A stretch of 64,000 nt of DNA from an uncultured Lachnospiraceae bacterium. GTDB taxonomy: Bacteria; Bacillota; Clostridia; Lachnospirales; Lachnospiraceae. The stretch covers positions 1 to 64,000 of the forward strand of contig CAJUEX010000014.1 in the NCBI GenBank assembly GCA_910585715.1, in the 5' to 3' direction. Below the pieces are notes generated by a model. It searched no databases. It saw only the letters and a list, made by a program, of their open reading frames with translations, and had not been told where the DNA came from. Below, piece after piece: positions 1-7,166 of the stretch; the stretch's first letter is position 1, and each line of letters opens with the position of its first letter. The translations under genes and the position numbers were made by a program.

Positions 1-934
1 TCTTCTGCTGTGCCTCTTCCACATCCTTCATACGGACAGGACCCATAAATTCCATATCCTCTTTAATCATGGTAGCAAGACGTTTAGACAGGTTATTGAA
101 GATTGCAGTCTGTACCTGTTCATTAGAGCCCTTCAGCGCAATTGCCAGATCATTATTATCCACATCACGGAGTACTCTCTGGATTGCCCTGTCATCAAGC
201 AGCAGAATATCCTCGAATACAAACATTTTCTTCCTGATTTCGTCTGCCAGCTCCGGCTCTTCGATTTCCAGCGTTTCCATAATATGCTTTTCTGTCCCTC
301 TGTCTACGGTATTCAGGATATCCACCACTGCATCCACACCACCGATAATGGTGTAATCCTGATTTACCAAAGAAGACAGCTTTGATTCCAGTATCTTCTC
401 CACCTCTTTGATAACGTCCGGACTGGTACGGTCCATCATTGCCATACGTTTTGCAACATCCGCCTGTCTGTCCGGCGGCAGGGAAGAAATAATGCTTGCC
501 GCCTGTCCCGAGGGCAGATAAGACAAAATAAGGGCAATGGTCTGGGGATGTTCGTCCTGAATAAAGTTCAATATCTGACCTGCCTCCGCCTTTCTTACAA
601 ACTCGAAAGGCTTTACCTGCAGGGAAGCCGTCAGCTTTCCGATTACTTCCACCGCCTTGTCTGAGCCAAGCGCCTTCTCCAACAGCTCTTTTGCGTAGCC
701 GATACCGCCTTCCGCAATATACTGTTGCGCCAGACAGACCTCATAAAATTCATTTATGACGTCTTCCTTTACCTGCGGCGTAACGCTTCTTGTATTGGCA
801 ATTTCCAAGGTCAGTTCTTCTATTTCTTCTTCCTTTAAGTGCTTAAAAACAAGCGAAGATTTCTCCGGTCCAAGGGCAATCAGTAAAATTGCAGCCTTTT
901 GAAGTCCTGATATGCCAGATTCACTTCGAGCCAT
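1..934 (-). CDS. fliG: Flagellar motor switch protein FliG, C-terminal end cut off by window edge
   Basis: FliG is part of the cytoplasmic C-ring that couples the MotAB stator to the rotor and bridges FliF to FliM. I translated 311 codons from an ATG at 934 that lies six bases after the fliF stop and has an AGGAGG at 951-956 inside the end of fliF. The reading contains the N-terminal FliF-binding domain (LQKAAILLIALG), the middle-domain signature EHPQTIALILSYL and the start of the C-terminal torque domain (KKMFVFEDILLLDD). Family members are about 335-340 residues, so only the last 25 or so are missing. It is the last visible gene of the flgB-flgC-fliE-fliF-fliG order and is probably translationally coupled to fliF. 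Confidence 0.97.
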   Translation of the reverse strand, partial: MARSESGISGLQKAAILLIALGPEKSSLVFKHLKEEEIEELTLEIANTRSVTPQVKEDVINEFYEVCLAQQYIAEGGIGYAKELLEKALGSDKAVEVIGKLTASLQVKPFEFVRKAEAGQILNFIQDEHPQTIALILSYLPSGQAASIISSLPPDRQADVAKRMAMMDRTSPDVIKEVEKILESKLSSLVNQDYTIIGGVDAVVDILNTVDRGTEKHIMETLEIEEPELADEIRKKMFVFEDILLLDDRAIQRVLRDVDNNDLAIALKGSNEQVQTAIFNNLSKRLATMIKEDMEFMGPVRMKDVEEAQQK

Positions 935-940
935 TGGTAT

Positions 941-2551
941 TTACCCCCATTCCTCCTGAAGCCAGTTCCTAAGCAAATTGGCAACCGCTTCCGGATTTTC
1001 GTCCACAAATTTTTCTATCAGTTTTCTTGTCTCTGACTTCTCTTCTAATTCTATATTCTCTAACTCTGCCGTCGGGGTAGACTGCAGCAGCGATTCCACA
1101 GAAAGCTCCTCTTCCGTCTGTTCCGCCCTTGCTCCGCGCATGCTCCTTAACACTACGAAAGCAAGCAATGCCAGAATAAGCACGATAAGTACAATCTGCA
1201 CCACATCCCATGCCCCTACGGAAAGACCTTCCTTGTCAATAAAAATCGGTTTTTCCTGAGCAACGATCTGAATGTTTTCTTCGGAAATCCCGGTAGCCTT
1301 TGCTACCAGCGCATAAATCTCCTCATCTACCTCCAGCTTTACTACCTCGCCGTTTGTAACTTTAAACTCATCCCAGGTGATTCCTTCTAAAAGCCCCTGC
1401 CTTTGCACATCTTCTTCTTTATATACATGTAGCTTTGTAGCAGCGATTCCGATGGAGGACTCGTCATAAACAATATCTCCCGGAGGCTTTGTCTGGGTCT
1501 TCACGCTTTCATCCTGAAGATATTTGCTTTCCCTTTCCGACTGGGTAGAGGAAGAATCCGCATAATCGCTGAGCACATAGCTAGCTCCGTCCTCGTCATT
1601 GCTTCCCGTCCCCGGTTCTCCTCCGGTTACGCCCTGATTTTCACTTTCAAAAACCCGCTCCTCACTTAAAAGTCCCTGTTCTGAGCCTTCCGGAGCCTGA
1701 TAATTATGATCCGTCTGTTCCGTTGTGGAAAAATCCAGCTTTAAATTGCTTGTCACCTCTACGCTGTCATAAAGGGTAGTTCCTATTAAGACAGAGCGCA
1801 CTTCATTTTTTACCACTGCCTCCGCCTTTGACTTGGCGTCTAACTGGGTACTGGCATTCCCTGCAACATTGCCGTTATCTTCTCCGGCAAACAGCAGATT
1901 CCCTTCCGTATCGATAATGGTTATATTATCCGTACTGGTATTGCCAAGGGCGGTAGCCGAATATCTGGCAAGAGCCGCTGCATTTTCCGGCGCAAGCTCC
2001 ATTCCTTCTTCAATTGTCAGCGTAATTGCCGCAAAGGACTCCTTATTTTGCGCAATCAGTGTGCCGTCCTGCTCCGGTATGGTCAAATCCACCTTTGCCT
2101 TTTTCACCGCTTCATTCCGCTGGAGGGTAGCCTCCATATCCTTTTGCAGCCACACCTTGTACCGTTTCTGTTTGTCCGCTTCCGTAGTGGAAAATCCGCC
2201 GGATATCACATCATTAATGGTGCCGTATGTATCGGAAGGAATGCTGTTGGCGCCTAAAAGAAGATTGGCATCCCCTTCCTGGCTTTTTAATATAGAGATT
2301 CTAAGGCCGTCTGTGCTGACCTGATACTTCAGGTTATCGCCTTCAAGCAGATTCACAATCTCCGACGCTTCCTTCTGACTTTCACAGGTCACTAAAGGGA
2401 TATACTGTGGCCTGGTCAGCGCATAACCTAAAACGGAAAACATCAGCACGACCCCTGCAAAGGCGCAGACAATTATGGTCTTCTGTTTTGGATTGAATTT
2501 ATTCCACCATTCTAATAGCTTTACTGGAATTTCTTTTAATTTGTCTGACAT
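941..2551 (-). CDS. fliF: Flagellar MS-ring protein FliF
   Basis: FliF forms the MS ring in the inner membrane, the base on which the flagellar export gate and C-ring assemble. The 536-residue product has an N-terminal transmembrane segment at roughly residues 26-46, the YscJ/FliF periplasmic-type domain after it (QRNEAVKKAKVDLTIPE), a long acidic and serine-rich central region, a second transmembrane helix around 450-470, and a cytoplasmic tail ending ENPEAVANLLRNW, which is the FliG-binding segment. Length and layout are normal for Firmicutes. The gene lies 26 bases after fliE and its 3' end carries the fliG ribosome binding site, so the three genes are read as one unit. Confidence 0.97.
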   Translation of the reverse strand: MSDKLKEIPVKLLEWWNKFNPKQKTIIVCAFAGVVLMFSVLGYALTRPQYIPLVTCESQKEASEIVNLLEGDNLKYQVSTDGLRISILKSQEGDANLLLGANSIPSDTYGTINDVISGGFSTTEADKQKRYKVWLQKDMEATLQRNEAVKKAKVDLTIPEQDGTLIAQNKESFAAITLTIEEGMELAPENAAALARYSATALGNTSTDNITIIDTEGNLLFAGEDNGNVAGNASTQLDAKSKAEAVVKNEVRSVLIGTTLYDSVEVTSNLKLDFSTTEQTDHNYQAPEGSEQGLLSEERVFESENQGVTGGEPGTGSNDEDGASYVLSDYADSSSTQSERESKYLQDESVKTQTKPPGDIVYDESSIGIAATKLHVYKEEDVQRQGLLEGITWDEFKVTNGEVVKLEVDEEIYALVAKATGISEENIQIVAQEKPIFIDKEGLSVGAWDVVQIVLIVLILALLAFVVLRSMRGARAEQTEEELSVESLLQSTPTAELENIELEEKSETRKLIEKFVDENPEAVANLLRNWLQEEWG

Positions 2552-2577
2552 AACAAGTTGCTCCTTAGTACCTTACT

Positions 2578-2916
2578 CTAAATCTGCATCTGCATGATTT
2601 CTTTATAGGCTTCCATAAACTTGTCTCTTATGGCAATTGTATATGTAAGTGCGGCAGAAGCCTTCTGCAATGCAATGCCCAAATCATGGGGGTTTTCCGT
2701 TTCACCAAGAGCAAGCTTGATTTCTTCATTTTCGGCATCGGATAAATAGCCGTTTGTTGTATTGATTCCTTCCACGGCTGCGTTCAAAAAAGATTCAAAC
2801 ACATCACCGTCTGCTTTGGAGCCGCTTTTCATCCTGCCGTCTGATAACAAAGAGCTGGTTTTAACTGCCTCTTTAATAATGCCTGAATTTACATTGTTTA
2901 AAGCTGTAATGTCCAT
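2578..2916 (-). CDS. fliE: Flagellar hook-basal body protein FliE
   Basis: FliE is a small exported protein thought to join the MS ring to the proximal rod. The 112-residue product has the typical low-complexity N-terminus, the central stretch AAVEGINTTNGYLSDAENEE and the conserved C-terminal helix (LGIALQKASAALTYTIAIRDK) that interacts with the rod. The size fits the family (about 100-115 residues). It lies 26 bases downstream of flgC and 26 bases upstream of fliF in the same orientation. The start is the ATG at 2916. Confidence 0.94.
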   Translation of the reverse strand: MDITALNNVNSGIIKEAVKTSSLLSDGRMKSGSKADGDVFESFLNAAVEGINTTNGYLSDAENEEIKLALGETENPHDLGIALQKASAALTYTIAIRDKFMEAYKEIMQMQI

Positions 2917-2942
2917 CTTTTTTTCCTCTTTTATTTTATATT

Positions 2943-3386
2943 TTAGTTAGCCATTTCCAAACCTTTTAAAGCCATGCTCTTACTTGCATCGAATGCAGTG
3001 GCATTTGCCTCATAAGCCCGGCTGGCATCTATTAAATTCGTCATTTCCGTAATGATGTTTACATTGGGATACCATACATATCCATCCTCATCTGCATCCG
3101 GATGTGCCGGATCATATGCCTTTATCAAGTCAGTAGTGCGGTCCTCAAAGGTGCCTACTACCTTCACTCCTTTTCCGGAATAACGGTCTGTTGCCTTATT
3201 TAACACTCTGGAAAAAGGGGTCTGTGTATCTCTTTCCTGGAATACTACTGTTTTCCTCCGGTAGGGCGTGCCGTCCGAAGTCCTTGTAGTGTTGGCATTA
3301 GCCACATTTTCCGAAATCACGTCCATGCGGTACCTTTGCGCTGTAAGTCCCGACGCATTCACATCAAAAGCATTAAACATACTCAT
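2943..3386 (-). CDS. flgC: Flagellar basal-body rod protein FlgC
   Basis: FlgC is one of the proximal rod proteins of the flagellar drive shaft and is secreted by the flagellar type III apparatus without a cleaved signal. The 147-residue product begins with the rod signature (FNAFDVNASGLTAQRYRMDV, then SENVANANTTRT) and ends with the C-terminal coiled-coil motif that includes DASRAYEANATAFDASKSM. The length matches FlgC (about 135-150). An AGGAGGAAT-type ribosome binding site precedes the ATG. It follows flgB by 19 bases. Confidence 0.96.
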   Translation of the reverse strand: MSMFNAFDVNASGLTAQRYRMDVISENVANANTTRTSDGTPYRRKTVVFQERDTQTPFSRVLNKATDRYSGKGVKVVGTFEDRTTDLIKAYDPAHPDADEDGYVWYPNVNIITEMTNLIDASRAYEANATAFDASKSMALKGLEMAN

Positions 3387-3405
3387 AACTCATTCCTCCT
3401 GCTTC

Positions 3406-3795
3406 TTATTTCATCACTGCCTTTAAATTAGCAAATTCCTGATTGTAGGCAGCAACCAATGCCTGATATTTTATCTGATTGTTGGCAAGAGCCACATTTT
3501 CCGAATCCGGGTCCACATTATTGCCGTCTATGCGGTAGGAATAGCCTGAATAGTCCTTAAAGGTAGTAGGGGCAAGACTGCTGGTCCTTACTCCTGCCAC
3601 CTTGGCATCCATAGTCTCATATCTGCCGCTTCCAAGAGCCTTTGACAGCTGGCTCTCAAAATCCACATCCTGACGTTTATAGCCGGGTGTATTCATATTG
3701 CTCAGGTTATTGCTAATGGCCTCATTCCTCAGCCATGAAGCATCCGCCGCTTTATCTAAAACATTGATATAATTAAACACGCTTGTCTGAATCAT
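3406..3795 (-). CDS. flgB: Flagellar basal-body rod protein FlgB
   Basis: FlgB is a proximal rod subunit. I chose the ATG at 3795 (129 residues, MIQTSVFNYINVLDKAADAS) because AAGGAGAG lies at the right distance upstream and this matches the usual FlgB start. The longer open frame reaching 3873 would add 26 residues that read through the promoter. The rod-protein signature SNNLSNMNTPGYKRQDVDF is present near the N-terminus and the end, LVAAYNQEFANLKAVMK, is the C-terminal helix. It is the first gene of the visible flagellar unit, separated from codY by a terminator and a new promoter. Confidence 0.95.
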   Translation of the reverse strand: MIQTSVFNYINVLDKAADASWLRNEAISNNLSNMNTPGYKRQDVDFESQLSKALGSGRYETMDAKVAGVRTSSLAPTTFKDYSGYSYRIDGNNVDPDSENVALANNQIKYQALVAAYNQEFANLKAVMK

Positions 3796-3840
3796 ATTGC
3801 TCTCCTTTCCTAAAAAGGCTTTCAAAAGCCACACTACTTT

Positions 3841-3868
3841 ATTATAAAGAATTTGTAAAAAAACGCAA
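3841..3868 (-). promoter_or_regulatory. Putative sigma-A-like promoter of flgB operon
   Basis: Read on the minus strand, TTGCGT (3863-3868) is followed after 16 bases by a perfect TATAAT (3841-3846), about 45 bases upstream of the flgB start. No sigma-D type element was seen here. The box lies just downstream of the codY terminator, so it could give the flagellar genes their own transcript start. Called by eye. Confidence 0.6.
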
Positions 3869-3873
3869 GGCAT

Positions 3874-3918
3874 TTTCTAAAAAAAAACAAAAAGGACTTA
3901 TGCTTCATAAATCCTTTT
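3874..3918 (-). terminator. Rho-independent terminator after codY
   Basis: On the minus strand an interrupted stem (AAAAGGA, mismatch, TTATG paired with CATAA, mismatch, TCCTTTT) with a 3-base loop spans 3890-3918. It is followed by an almost unbroken run of T (about 3874-3890 on the complement). It lies 44 bases after the codY stop and should end the codY transcript before flgB. Confidence 0.8.
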
Positions 3919-3961
3919 ATCAAAAAACTCCGGCAATTCCTTTTGCCATACACTCTTGTAT

Positions 3962-4741
3962 TTATATGCTTTTTCGCAACTCATCCAGTTCATCGTATAT
4001 GGCATCATTGACCACCTTGATGTAAGTACCCTTCATGCCGGATGAGCGGGACTCTATAACTCCCGCACTTTCAAACTTCCTAAGGGCATTTACGATGACA
4101 GAACGAGTAATCCCCACCCGGTCTGCAATTTTACTTGCCACTAAAATCCCTTCCATTCCGTTTAGCTCGTCAAAAATATGTACAATAGCTTCCATTTCCG
4201 AAAGAGACAAGGTATGGATTGCTGACTTTACTACTGCCTGCTTTCTGTTTTCCTCTGCGTTTTCCTCGTTGACTGCCCTGAGCATTTCCAGACTAACTAC
4301 CGTTGCGCCGTATTCGCACAGGATAATGTCGTCTATATCATAGGTTTCCTCTTCATTGTAAATAAACAGGGTCCCAAGCCTTTCTCCCGCAATATCAATG
4401 GGAGTAATGACGCCCTGAAAACGCTTCGTGTCCGTATGTTCAAATCCTAAAGTCTCCAGATTGACATTTTCCTTTGTGGAAAGCACTGATAAGAATCTTT
4501 CATTCAATGCACTGTCTATGAAATCTCCTACCTGCCCTTTTAAAAGCTCTGTAATCACTTCCACGCCGCCGCAGTTGGCAAGACCAAGCACCTTGCCCTT
4601 TTTACTGATAACAAGTACGTTGGATTCCAATATTTCCTTTAATACCGTGCATATATCGGTAAAGACTACCTTGCTGGAAATGTTATTATGCAACAGCTTT
4701 CCAATCTTTCTTGTTTTATCCAGTAACTGTACACTGCTCAT
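3962..4741 (-). CDS. codY: GTP/branched-chain amino acid-sensing global regulator CodY
   Basis: CodY is a dimeric repressor or activator that binds isoleucine, valine or leucine, and in many species GTP, and controls amino-acid metabolism, motility and competence in Firmicutes. The 259-residue length is exactly typical. The N-terminal GAF-like ligand domain (MSSVQLLDKTRKIGKLLHNN start) is followed by a linker helix and a C-terminal winged helix-turn-helix around residues 205-245 containing ASKIADRVGITRSVIVNALR and SRSSGMKGTYIKV. It lies between topA and flgB. In Bacillus the same neighbours are present but with trmFO, xerC and hslVU in between; those genes are absent here. The promoter carries a CodY box, suggesting autoregulation. 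Confidence 0.98.
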   Translation of the reverse strand: MSSVQLLDKTRKIGKLLHNNISSKVVFTDICTVLKEILESNVLVISKKGKVLGLANCGGVEVITELLKGQVGDFIDSALNERFLSVLSTKENVNLETLGFEHTDTKRFQGVITPIDIAGERLGTLFIYNEEETYDIDDIILCEYGATVVSLEMLRAVNEENAEENRKQAVVKSAIHTLSLSEMEAIVHIFDELNGMEGILVASKIADRVGITRSVIVNALRKFESAGVIESRSSGMKGTYIKVVNDAIYDELDELRKSI

Positions 4742-4795
4742 AGCTTCCTCCGTAATCCTAATCCCATAGAATAAGTTAATGCCATTGCTATTAAT

Positions 4796-4824
4796 ATATT
4801 ATCACAATTCTAAAAGAACTGCAA
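4796..4824 (-). promoter_or_regulatory. Putative codY promoter
   Basis: On the minus strand TTGCAG (4819-4824), a 17-base spacer and TAATAT (4796-4801) form a sigma-A-like promoter about 55 bases upstream of the codY start. It abuts the CodY-box-like sequence at 4826-4840. Called by eye. Confidence 0.55.
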
Positions 4825-4825
4825 G

Positions 4826-4840
4826 AATTTTCAGATAATT
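4826..4840. promoter_or_regulatory. CodY box (operator)
   Basis: The 15 bases AATTTTCAGATAATT match the published CodY consensus AATTTTCWGAAAATT at 14 of 15 positions; the one mismatch is T for A at position 11. It lies two bases upstream of the putative codY -35 element, a position suited to autoregulation. The box is seen in the sequence; binding is inferred. Confidence 0.75.
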
Positions 4841-4870
4841 GGTTTAGATTGGCAAGGTAGTGTATGCTAT

Positions 4871-6961
4871 TTATGATTGTATCTGTTTTTCTTCCTTTGG
4901 CACAGGTTCCACATAGCCGCAGTCTCCCCCTGAACAGACAAGCTTATTGCCTTTTTCCAATAAAACAGAACCGCATTTGGGGCACATTTTTCTGCTGGGC
5001 TTCTGCCATACCATAAAATCGCACTCCGGATTGTTCTCGCAGCCGAAATATTTTCTTCCTTTTTTAGTCTTTCTAAGCACCACTTCGCCGCCGCATTTCG
5101 GACACGGCACTCCTATTTTTTCAAAGTACGGCTTCGTGTTTCTGCAGTCCGGAAAGCCGGGACAGGCTAAAAATCTTCCATGGGGCCCGTATTTAATCAC
5201 CATCTGCCTGCCGCAAAACTCACAGACCTGGTCCGATACTTCATCTGCAATCTCTACGGATTCCAGTTCCTTTTCCGCCAGATTCACCGCCTCATCCAAA
5301 TCCGGATAGAAATTCTTCACCACCACTTTCCAGTTTATGACGCCCTCTTCCACCTTATCTAAAAGTGATTCCATGTTAGCGGTGAAATTTACGTCCACAA
5401 TGCTGGAAAAGGCATCCTTCATAATGGAATTCACCACTTCTCCAAGCTCTGTAACATAGAGGTTCTTTTCTTCCTTTACAATATAGCGCCTTCCTAATAT
5501 AGTGCCGATGGTAGGGGCATAGGTGCTTGGACGGCCAATGCCCAGCTCTTCCAGTGTGCGCACAAGGGAAGCTTCCGTGTAATGGGCTGGTGGCTGGGTA
5601 AAGTGCTGCTTTGGCTCAAAGCTTTCCAGCTGGAGCTCTGTGCTTTCATTAAAAGATTTTGCCAGCAGGCTTCCTTCCTTTTTTTCCTCATCCGCCTCTG
5701 TGTACACGCTCATAAATCCGTCAAATATAATTTTGGATGCAGATACGGTAAACCGATAATCCTCTGCTTCTATTTTCACAGAGGTGGTCTCATAGACGGC
5801 AGGTTTCATGCAGCTTGCCGTAAACCGTTTCCAGATCAGCTGATACAGTCTGAATAAATCCCTGCTTAAGGATTCTTTCATTTCCAGCGGAGTTCTGGAA
5901 ATATCCGTAGGGCGGATTGCCTCATGGGCATCCTGTATCTTCCCCTGAGACTTTTTAACCGTTTCCGTTTCCTCGCCGTACCGGCTTCCGTAAACCCGCT
6001 CAATATATTTCTTTGCACTTTGCTTTGCTTCTTCCGATACTCTGGTGGAGTCGGTACGAAGATACGTAATCAGACCTACTGTACCGCTGCCTTTGATTTC
6101 AACACCTTCATATAGCTGCTGGGCAAGCCTCATCGTTTTGGAAGTGGAAAAATTCAGCGCTTTGCTTGCCTCCTGCTGTAAGGTGGAAGTGGTAAAAGGC
6201 AGGGGAGCCTTTTTGCTCCTTTCCCCTTTCTTTATGGAATGCACCTGAAACTGTGCCCCTTTTAGCTTTTCTAAAATATGGTCCAGCTCCTCTTTGGAGG
6301 AAATGGTCATTTTCTTTTCTCTTGTCCCGTAAAACTTTGCCTGCAGCGGCTTCTTTTCTCCGGGCATTTTCAGGTTGGCGTCCAATGTCCAGTATTCCTC
6401 CGGAATAAAAGCATTGATTTCCTCCTCTCTGTCACAGATAATTCGAAGAGCCACAGACTGAACCCTTCCTGCGCTCAAACCTCTCTTCACCTTTGCCCAT
6501 AAAAGAGGAGATATGCGGTAGCCCACCATCCGGTCAAGCACCCGTCTTGCCTGCTGGGCATCCACCAGGTCCATATCAATTTCCCTTGCGTGTTTTAAAG
6601 ATTCTTTCACTGCATTCTTGGTAATTTCATTAAAAGTAATCCGGTATACCTTTTTATCCTCTAGCTTAAGCGCCTTTAAAAGATGCCATGAAATAGCCTC
6701 CCCTTCCCGGTCCGGGTCCGTCGCCAGATAAATCTTTTCCGCCTTCTTTACTTCTTTTCTGAGAGCTGCCAGTATATCCCCTTTTCCCCGTATAGTAATA
6801 TATTTGGGCTCATAATCATTTTCCACATCAATGCCCATGCGGCTTTTGGGCAAATCCCGTACATGTCCGTTACTGGCAAGAACCTCATAATTGGTTCCCA
6901 AAAACTTCTTTATGGTCTTTACCTTTGCAGGCGATTCCACAATTACTAAATATTTTGCCAT
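4871..6961 (-). CDS. topA: DNA topoisomerase I (type IA)
   Basis: TopA relaxes negatively supercoiled DNA through a transient 5'-phosphotyrosine link. The 696-residue protein opens with the TOPRIM domain (YLVIVESPAKVKTIKKFLG, then the acidic DPDREGEA motif near residue 82). The catalytic tyrosine is in GLITYLRTDSTRVS around residue 298. The C-terminus carries three four-cysteine zinc ribbons (CEFCG..CPGFPDC, CPKCG..CENNPEC, CPKCG..CSGGDC). Length and order are normal. The ATG at 6961 has an AGGGG ribosome binding site. It is downstream of the pilus operon terminator and has its own promoter, so it is probably transcribed independently of the pilus genes. Confidence 0.98.
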   Translation of the reverse strand: MAKYLVIVESPAKVKTIKKFLGTNYEVLASNGHVRDLPKSRMGIDVENDYEPKYITIRGKGDILAALRKEVKKAEKIYLATDPDREGEAISWHLLKALKLEDKKVYRITFNEITKNAVKESLKHAREIDMDLVDAQQARRVLDRMVGYRISPLLWAKVKRGLSAGRVQSVALRIICDREEEINAFIPEEYWTLDANLKMPGEKKPLQAKFYGTREKKMTISSKEELDHILEKLKGAQFQVHSIKKGERSKKAPLPFTTSTLQQEASKALNFSTSKTMRLAQQLYEGVEIKGSGTVGLITYLRTDSTRVSEEAKQSAKKYIERVYGSRYGEETETVKKSQGKIQDAHEAIRPTDISRTPLEMKESLSRDLFRLYQLIWKRFTASCMKPAVYETTSVKIEAEDYRFTVSASKIIFDGFMSVYTEADEEKKEGSLLAKSFNESTELQLESFEPKQHFTQPPAHYTEASLVRTLEELGIGRPSTYAPTIGTILGRRYIVKEEKNLYVTELGEVVNSIMKDAFSSIVDVNFTANMESLLDKVEEGVINWKVVVKNFYPDLDEAVNLAEKELESVEIADEVSDQVCEFCGRQMVIKYGPHGRFLACPGFPDCRNTKPYFEKIGVPCPKCGGEVVLRKTKKGRKYFGCENNPECDFMVWQKPSRKMCPKCGSVLLEKGNKLVCSGGDCGYVEPVPKEEKQIQS

Positions 6962-7004
6962 GATGATTCCCCTGTTCTTTTCCGTTTTCTAGTAATCGTT
7001 TCAC

Positions 7005-7033
7005 ACTATACACCAAAAAAATTCATGTGTAAA
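7005..7033 (-). promoter_or_regulatory. Putative topA promoter
   Basis: On the minus strand TTTACA (7028-7033), 17 bases, TATAGT (7005-7010), about 45 bases upstream of the topA start and downstream of the pilus-operon terminator. Called by eye from consensus. Confidence 0.6.
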
Positions 7034-7087
7034 GAGCTTTTTATAAAAACAATTTTCGAGAAACAATTTTCCGAAATCTTTCTGTAC

Positions 7088-7115
7088 AAAAAAGCAGGTC
7101 CCCTGGGGGACCTGC
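7088..7115 (-). terminator. Rho-independent terminator of type IV pilus operon
   Basis: GCAGGTCCCC (7094-7103) pairs perfectly with GGGGACCTGC (7106-7115). On the minus strand the stem is followed by six T (complement of 7088-7093). It lies about 50 bases after the stop of the 1,677-residue protein gene and closes the long pilus transcript. Confidence 0.9.
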
Positions 7116-7166
7116 CGTCATTGCAGTTTTCCTGTGAAGTTTTTATAAGTTTTTCTGAATTTTCGT

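Noticed and set aside
3796..3873. Longer FlgB start at 3873
   Set aside because: The added 26 residues read through the flgB promoter; the ATG at 3795 has AAGGAGAG and the usual FlgB N-terminus.
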